From Uranotaenia lowii (taxonomy: Eukaryota > Arthropoda > Insecta > Diptera > Culicidae), in contig NC_073691.1 of assembly GCF_029784155.1 (NCBI RefSeq), positions 64,920,839-64,984,838 of the forward strand: 64,000 bases of DNA. Reading direction: 5' to 3'. Under the pieces are notes generated by a model. It worked only from the letters and a program-made list of their open reading frames with translations, was not told the DNA's origin and did not search any database. The translations under genes were made by a program, and so were the position numbers. Below, in pieces: positions 33,801 to 42,800 of this stretch; the stretch's first letter is position 1; each line of letters starts with the position of its first letter.

Positions 33801-36800
33801 AGCAGAAACTTCAAACGCGTTTTTCTCGAAAGCACATTTTTAAAGTCCGTGGACATCGTCATTTGAAAACTACTTATCCGATTCTTTTCAAATTTGGAAC
33901 ATATTTTCTACATATAAAATACCAGACCCCAACGTTTTTCTTTTTTTGTTTTTTTACTTTGGGGAGATTTTACAGATAAAAAATGGCGGATTTTTCTTGA
34001 AAAATCGTAGTTTTCACTTCAAAAAGCCACAAAAATTTCATTAAAAATTTTTTTAGTTAAATAAAAACGATGGGGTCCAGAAAAACATCTATTAAAAATA
34101 TTTTGCTCGGATTTTTTGACTTCAGATGATTCTGTGCTGAGATACAGTGTCCACCGCAAATCCTGTTTTCTAAAAGGCATCCTCGAAAGTGCTCCGTCAC
34201 CGGTTTATTTTCCAATATTTTTCTTCGAAAAAATTACTAAATGTTCTTTTAACAATGCTTTGTATAATGCAAAAAATTTGAATACATTTGTTTGAACGAT
34301 AGCTTTAGAAAAAAATCGTGAAAATGGTGTTTTTTATACCCGTTAGACCCTACCCCCCCCCCCCCCCCCCTTAAACAAAAATATATCTGCTGTTTCCCAT
34401 CTACCCATTGGAACAGGCGTGGTCCTAAAATTTGCTTTTCGGGCAACAGTAAAAAGAACCTTAATATCAAGTGTAAAAACGATAATTTTGAAAGATTGCG
34501 ATAAGGGGGGAGGCTACACACTGCTCCTTTTCCTTCAATTTTATTTCATTGAACTTAAAAAGAAGTAAAAAAAATTATAATTAGAGAAAAAATAAAAACT
34601 TTTTTAACCCTTTTCTATACAAAAAATCTATTATCTATCATGCGAGGAAATGTTGATAAAAAGAAGATTTTCGTATGCTGTATAATGTGTTGATGAAAAT
34701 AAAACACTTATTGATAAAGAAGAACATATTAAGAAAATTTCAATTTTCTGTTTTTCCTCAGCTCCTTCATATCAGCGCGAAGGTAACACATCAAAATTTG
34801 AATAATTCTCATTTTGCAATTATGTATACGTTTAACGTAAAATAGATATTTGAGATTAGTTTTTGATAAAAATTACTGTGAATTTAAAAAAACTGTCATA
34901 TATTTTTATTATTCTGTCATATAATTCTGAATACTGATTCAGAAATATCGTGTTGAAAATTTATCCTGAAATATATTTCTCATTGTGGATTGTGGTCGAA
35001 GAATTTATTTCGAAATCCAAACTTAATTCGAATTTAAAGTAATTAAATATAAATCTCAACTCAAATAATTTTGAAGTTCAACTTCCCTAGATTTGCTCAT
35101 AAATTTCAAGCTCTCATCCCAATTTTACATATTTAATCTGAAACGAATTAAATCCTTCCGTTACGAATAGTAACCAATTTGCACAAAAGAATGTGTATAA
35201 ATAAAGCGAAAAATTGTATTTAATTTCGTAAAAGACACATTATTTCCAACATTTGAGAACAATTTTTAAGAAACAATCAAATAATCATTAAATCACTGAT
35301 AGTAAATTTGCATAGTTTCGAAATGCAATTAATTTATAAGCTAATTTTGACTAATTCGAGAGTGCTGGGGCCAGATATGCTTTAATTATAATAAGCACAA
35401 TATAATTATAATATAATGCCATTATATCAGCTCAGGATAGTATGTAAAAAATATGTAGAAAATACTTCAGTAAATTTCTGCACTTTTTAAGGAAATCTTT
35501 AAAATGTTTCAAAGATATTTTAAATAAAGGTTTTGAAAAAATGTTCAACTTTCTCGATGACTGAGAGTATTTTTGATTTCTAAGAAAAAGTTACTTAAGT
35601 TTTATTTTTAATTTTTACCATTTCTACGAAAATCCAGAAATTTATCAAACCAAAAACTAAAATTTATATGAGACAGTTTTGAAAACAACACGTTTTGCAG
35701 TCTTAACAAAGTTTTTGAAAAATTTAAATCTTTAATACTCAAACGATTAAAACGCCCTTTAGTGATGTCAGAAATAGTTATATTCCTGTTAATTAAAATT
35801 TTCCAAAATTGATATGATTTTTTTTTCTAAAGCGTTGTTTTTCTGAAACTAGAAAATCTGGGCAAAATTTAATTAAATTAAATTCGTTAAATAAAGGATA
35901 AACATTTAAAATCGAAATTTATGTAGTTTATCATCAATCAATAACAGATTTCAGTGAGAATAGCTAAATTTTAAAATTTCCTCGAGCCATAGCACCAGAA
36001 CCAAAGATGATGTACAAAACCTGACGAAATGTGATACCAAAATCTGTCAAAATCAGTTATTAAAACACATGCATAAAAATGCTGTTTAGTTTATACTGTT
36101 CATTTATGTAGAGTTGTAAGCAATTGCAAATGAAATAATGAACTTTTTGTAAAATCTAAAATTGGATTCCAACTTTATTTCTAAAAATATTGGCGATATG
36201 ATTGATGTGAATTGTAAAACCCAGCTGAGTTTGAAAACAAAATAAAAAGATATGATTTAAAAAATATAAACGAACGCATTCATGAATTTCATGATAGAGT
36301 TTATTTTTGAGTTTTATAACTTATTTTTCGATGATGGCTGACTATGCATTCAAAATATGAGTTATAGAGTCGAAAATTAAAATTCGATTCGTTTTTTTTT
36401 CAAATTTTTATACAGTACTCACGAGCTAATCGGACGCTGGTAGGACCAAGGAGTTTGTCCGATTATCGAAATCGTCCAAATTCCAAAGTTTTGCTCAAAT
36501 ATCAACATCTACGAATTAAAGATGCTTTACAGGCCCAACAGTTTTGATTCGGTAATCGCATTAAAGGCGCAGTTGTCCGATTACAGAGCTGAGTCACGAA
36601 TAAAGATTTATGGAAAACATTCGATAATTGAGCATCTGCTATCAACCCTTTAAAACATCCGATGATCGAACTTGTCCGATAAAAAATCGTCAAATTTACG
36701 AGCGAGTGCTTTATAATCGATTTATAGCGATTCATGATTTCTACATTGTAAGTTGAATCTTTTTACGATTTTTGATTCCATCCGATAGTTTTTCGCTCAG

Positions 36801-39800
36801 GAAGTCATTCCTAAGAAAGTCAGACCTGCCTTCGAAAACTAGTGTGCATTATTCGACATCAAGTGAGTTAAAAAAAAGTTAAATGATTCAAAGCAATAAA
36901 CCAAAGACTATTTCGCCGGAAGAAACATTGAAAAGTAACAAAATCCGTGGTATTTCACATATGGGACTGTTATTCAGGTATATTTCATATAGGACAGCCA
37001 CGAATTGATTTTTTTTTTCGAAATTTCTAGAACAAAACCTCTTTTTTTAGTCTTTTATGTTGAAGCCTTATGTTGACCTAAAATGACGAAAATTCACATG
37101 GGACTGTTATGCGAGTAAGGGCAGTCTGAAAAGGACGAAAGAATAGTGTTTTTTACCTGCTTTGGTAAGTTCTTTTGTTTCCATGTTGTTAGAAGTGCTT
37201 GCTATCTCCATATGTGAGTGCAGTTGTTCGACCATTGTTTGTTTTCGATGCAAAAAAAGAGATTTATTGTCATTATTTCTTTCATAACTCTTCAAGGTGT
37301 TAATGGCCCACCTTGGTGTCTTCAGATGAAAATTGCATCATGAATCGAGCTATACAATGGTATTTTTTGCAAAATACTCGGAGGTGCAGACGGTACTTTT
37401 AGACGCCATTTAAAGTTTATTTACAACTTTTCATGTTGAAGGTCATAATTTAATTTTTTTCAACTATTCTTTTTGGAAAGCTGATAAAATTTCAATGCAT
37501 TTTGATGTGCTATTTTTTAATTTCCGTTGAGAAACAACAGAGTTATGTAGCTTTGAAAAATTGTTATTTTTTATTTACAAAAAAATCTAACCGAAGCTAA
37601 CTCAAAAAATAAAAATGTTAGAAATCTGAAAAAATACATGTGTTTTTAAGTCGCAAAAATGAACCAAATTTGGGGAAAATATGAAGACCCCCGGCGCAAA
37701 TTGTCAGAAAATAAAAAAAAAACCCCGTATGTGATAGAAATATTGCTATTTTTGCATCACAGCATGCGAAAATACAAGACGTGTTGTGAAAAAACTAGAA
37801 GGCCACAGATCTTGAAAATGTTTTTACATGGCAAAATTTTCAAAATGTGCCGTAAGTATCAAATTTTCTACAACTTTTTCCCAACACCAGTGAACTTGCT
37901 CTAAGAAGTATGATAAATATCGAAAGCGAAATAAATACTAGCTCTTTCACCCTATTGGAAATGGTTTAAATTTCTCTCTGTAAGGAAAAAAGTTAATTGG
38001 GGCAAGGTATTCTGAAATCCTGTTAATGTAAAAAACACCAAAAAATGAAACAGAAATTATAAGAACCACAATTATCTGCTACGTATCAATTTCATAAATA
38101 ATTGGTTTTTTACCATTCGAAAATTTCATGAGGCCAAAGTGTTTTAAAAACGTAAAATTACACAATTTGTTTATTATGGCTGAGCCAACTTTGGTTTTTG
38201 CACTTTTTTTTAACTTATACATGGCAATGAAAACAAAAATTTCAGTTTATTGCACAGTCTTAACTTCAGTTAATATTAAAAAAAATCATGCGTTCTTGGT
38301 GAGCTTAATCAAAATGAATTGCTTAAGAACATGATTTAATTTATAACAGCAGGTTCGTCAACTTAACCCTCTAGTGCTCAAAACCCGCCTTTAGACGGTG
38401 TGTACTTAAATACGCATAAAACCCAGGTCAATTATAATTATTACTTACTTTTTGTGCAGATTGTTTCAAAATATGTCAATTTAACAATTCACACAAATAA
38501 AGACTGTTAGGCAAGCAGTTTTCAAAAGCTAGGCTACAGCTATGAGAATCTTAAAGACATGAGAAAACTGGAAATGGATCAATTTTTCGAAAAATTATCA
38601 ATTCGGTTGCCTCAGAAATCCTTGATTCATGTGTTTTTGATCTTAAAAAAATGATTGGCTGTTGGGTCTATCATAACCATAACCATTCTGGATTCTGGAT
38701 TTTTGACTAAAAAATATATCCTTCACTTTTCTTAATAGATGAAATATCTCAGTTATTTGTAGAACAATATTAACTCAATTGTATAGCAAAATAGCTATGA
38801 GTGAGTGTTAATACGTTCCAAAATTAAGGACAAAGTGGCTGAAGTGAGTAAAAACTACATCCGAAAAAGTACTGGATGTCAAGTTTCTCAGCCCCTTGTG
38901 ATTAAGCAACTTTATTAAAAATTGTAAAAACATTTTCCTTTTCCATACATTTAAAAAAAAATTGGGTTCGAGAGAGTTAAACACAGTCTCGTCAACTTTT
39001 TTCTTGTGTTTTTCCAAAAATGTCCTCTGGTATTACCGGTTTTGACGGAAATGAAATATCAATTATTGGTTTTAGAAAAAGGCTCGGTATTACCATTTCT
39101 ATATGGAAAATAAATTTATCATGGATTATAAAAAGTCTCTGAAACGTTTCCAAATTTAAAATCACTACCTTCGGGGGAATCTTGGCCCACACCTCGGCCA
39201 TACCTAGAGAAAAAGATTTATTTTTAAAAAAAATTATATAATCATAACATTTATTGTTTCAATAAATATTTGAGAAATAGGGTGATTTTCCTATCGTTGC
39301 ACAGGATGACTAAAATTGTCAATATTTCAGCCATCTTTTGATTTTATTTTTTTTTAAATAATGCTGGAACAAGTTAATTTAAATCGTTTCTGATGAAATA
39401 AGGCTTTTTATGATATTTCCTGCTGTGAAATATGTGCCTTATGACAATTTTACTTTTTCTTGTTTTTTTCGCGCCGTTTTTTGTGCTAATTGTTAACTAA
39501 ATCGTTAAGATTCCTTCAACGGCAATTAGGTTTAACGTCAGAACAAAAAATATTTTCGTATTGGTTTTCTTTACGAAACGTTTGATGGACAATTTTAACA
39601 ATTTAAAAAAAAAATACAATCTATACATGGACAAAAAAAGTAGGATTGTGCAACAATTAGTCGGTTTAATCTTTCCTTGCTCTTTTAGCTTACATCCATT
39701 TATTCTCTACCATTCCGCATAACTAACACGCTCGATAACATGTGGTAATCAATTGATTACATCCAATTGATAAAAACTCTAATGGTCTCATGATATGTGA

Positions 39801-42800
39801 TGAATCTCATCACTATTGGTCACCTCAGACTGGAAACCATGTTAGCCCCTTCTTCTGTTTGTCATCCCAGAATATGCTAAGTGTTGCCAATTTGTTATGT
39901 TAGTCGTAAAAGTATTACAATTTTTCGCGGGAAAAACTGTAATTATGAATTGTAATGGAATAAATGCTCTCTTTATTTTTGGTCGACCAGTAGATATGTT
40001 GTATTTTATTCGTGTCCGTAATGGTCTGCCCAAACAATATGACATGTTTATTTTGCTGAATTGGTGAATAGCTACGTTAAACTTGTAATTTTAGTAATTT
40101 CCAGGTTTTCTGTAAAAATGCCTGAGAAAATCCGCTCATTTTGATAGAAAACCCTTGAAAAATCCGGACATTGAGTTTCTGAACGTCAATCTCAAAAACC
40201 GGGCAAAACCGACCAAAAAGGTTACATTTATTACAAATAATCCTACATTCGTGAAAAAAGTATTTCAATAAATTAACTTTTTGAAAAGACAAATTCTTAT
40301 ACAAACTGAAACGATCTGAAACTTTGAGCGTTGTTGAGTGCATTCTTAAGCTTTAAATTGATATTCCAGATGTTTAAATCGATGAACTTTTAAGGAAGAC
40401 ATGAAGCAATGATTTTATAAAATGACATTTCTTTCATAGGGGTAAAGAGGGGCAAACAGATAGCGTAAAATTACCTTTTCATCAATATATACACAACATT
40501 TTGTTTGTGCTGATTTATGTTCCGCTGGTTTTCCAGAAAAATCTACAAAAAAAAAAAAAAAATACTGGAAAGACCAGCAAACTTTATTGCTGAAAAAACA
40601 GCGATCTTCAAATAGATTTTCTTGAAATCTACAAATAATGATTTCTTTTCAGAAATATTGCTTTTTATTCAAATCATCCAAAGTAAAAAAATTTCCACAA
40701 GCATTGATATGAATAATTGGTTTTATTAATGAATTTTAAACAAAGGATGCATCAAAATTTTTCCATATCGCATACTCTTCCTGAATATTCCATTGTCTAT
40801 CGGCCGAAGTTAAAAAAAAATGAATAAGTCTGTAAAATAAGTCAAATTTAACAAGTCAATCGAGTGCTTCGCTTTAAGATTTTTTTCTCTCTATTGGTCA
40901 ACATCAAACTTCGAACTCTTCCTTTTTTAATTATCTTTAAAGTTAAATCTCAAAAATTACAAATTTCCGAACCTGACAAATCGATTGCTGATTTTCCAGC
41001 AATACGAATCAATTGCTGGATAATTTCCAGCAAAAAAAAAAGAACAATTACTGAAAAAATCAGCAAAAGGAATAATGTTAGCTGGTTTCCAGCAAAAAAA
41101 AATTATTGCTGAACAATTTCCCAATTCCATATTAAAATATTCTAACGATTGAAGAGCCTCTTAGTACGTTTATTGGAATTTCAATGACTTAAAATTTCAT
41201 GCTGTTAGGACATATAAAGAAAAAATCCCATCCTGAGTAAATAAGCTAAAATAACAGTCCATTCAGATAGCTCCGATCAAATCCGACGACAGAATTGAAT
41301 TTTTGAGAAAATTTCACGAAAAATAAAATTTATACCAGGGAAACGGCGGTTTTATTTTTTTGGAATTGGTCCAAATTTTCAAATTGTGCATTGAATGGTT
41401 TATATGGATGATCCTTTTTAAAACGGGCCGTCTCCAAATTAGATTGCATTAGAACTAAGTGTTTGCATAATATGCTTCCATGCTAAATATCATCTCCTTA
41501 ATCCACAGGTTGACTGAGCCTTAAGAAGGCTTTGAATATGTGCAACTACTTGTATAATTCTAACAATATTAAGCACGATATCACGACATTTGCCTGCCCC
41601 AAGTAACACCGATAGTATTATAAGACTCCTCAAGCCAATTATAAAACCAAAACTTCATCTAGTAGCCTGCTATAAAACTTTAAATGTAACTTGGTGCAAC
41701 TATTGGGCACAGACAACCTGTTATTAATGTTTTTCTTTTTTTTTTTTTTAATTTTTATGTAACTTTTTTCGAACATTTCAACTTATAAATCTTGTCGACC
41801 AAACCAACATGAATACAATCGACAATAAAAACCGAGCAAATTTTGTTGAAATCACTAAAATACTGCATATAAACCAAATTCATGTGCTGTGCAATGTTTG
41901 GCAAACCACCTCCTTTTTCTCAAAAAAAAATGTCTCAAACATAACCAAAAAAATCATCGTTATTAAACAACGTCAAGTTACATAAACTTCTATAATAAAT
42001 TTATGAATAAAAGTGCATGAAAGTTTTAATAAATCTTCCAAAACAAGTTATACTTAATTTTATCAATTCATCCTGCATTTAGGTTGAATTGTATGCAGGG
42101 TTTGCAACTGTTAAGACTATTTGTATCGACTTATGATTATTTAATTTATTTAAGACCTTAACACCGCCTTGATTATTCAGGTGTATTATTTTTTGCCCAA
42201 TTTGTGCCACGATATCGTCAAAATACGTTTCACTTCGCTTTCAAGAATTTCCCAACTCCGTTAAGTTTGCGCTCTTCTATCAGAGCCGTACAAAACTTAC
42301 TTGGGTGTAGTTGCTAATCTCTTTCTGTATATTTTTTCTTCCAGGCTTCAAACATCACTTTTAGAAACAATGCGTTCATCAACATACCTATAAAATTTTG
42401 AAAGAGAAATCGCGATAGGTATCATACAGTGGTACAACTACACTTAAATATTCGCCAATTTATTAAATTGTTTATCGAACAGAAGATAAATATATTCAAC
42501 TTTACACGAAGGAAATAAAAGCTGTTCTTACAACGAGCTTCAGGAATGAATTTTTAGAATATTTCAAAATTAATGAAGTTAAAATATCCGTACTTTCCAT
42601 GAAGAGTTATTCCATGCTTAGTGTATATCGCTCATCAAGCTTAAAACTTTAACAAAGGGGTCAAGTTTCAACTTCACTTAAAGTCATCAACCAACAATTT
42701 GTGAAGTAGCCCCTCTGAAATTGTTTATTTTCACTTTTCACAAGCATCAGTTATTTTGTGGAAAAAAAAACGGTAGTGGTACATAAAATAGCTATAGTAT

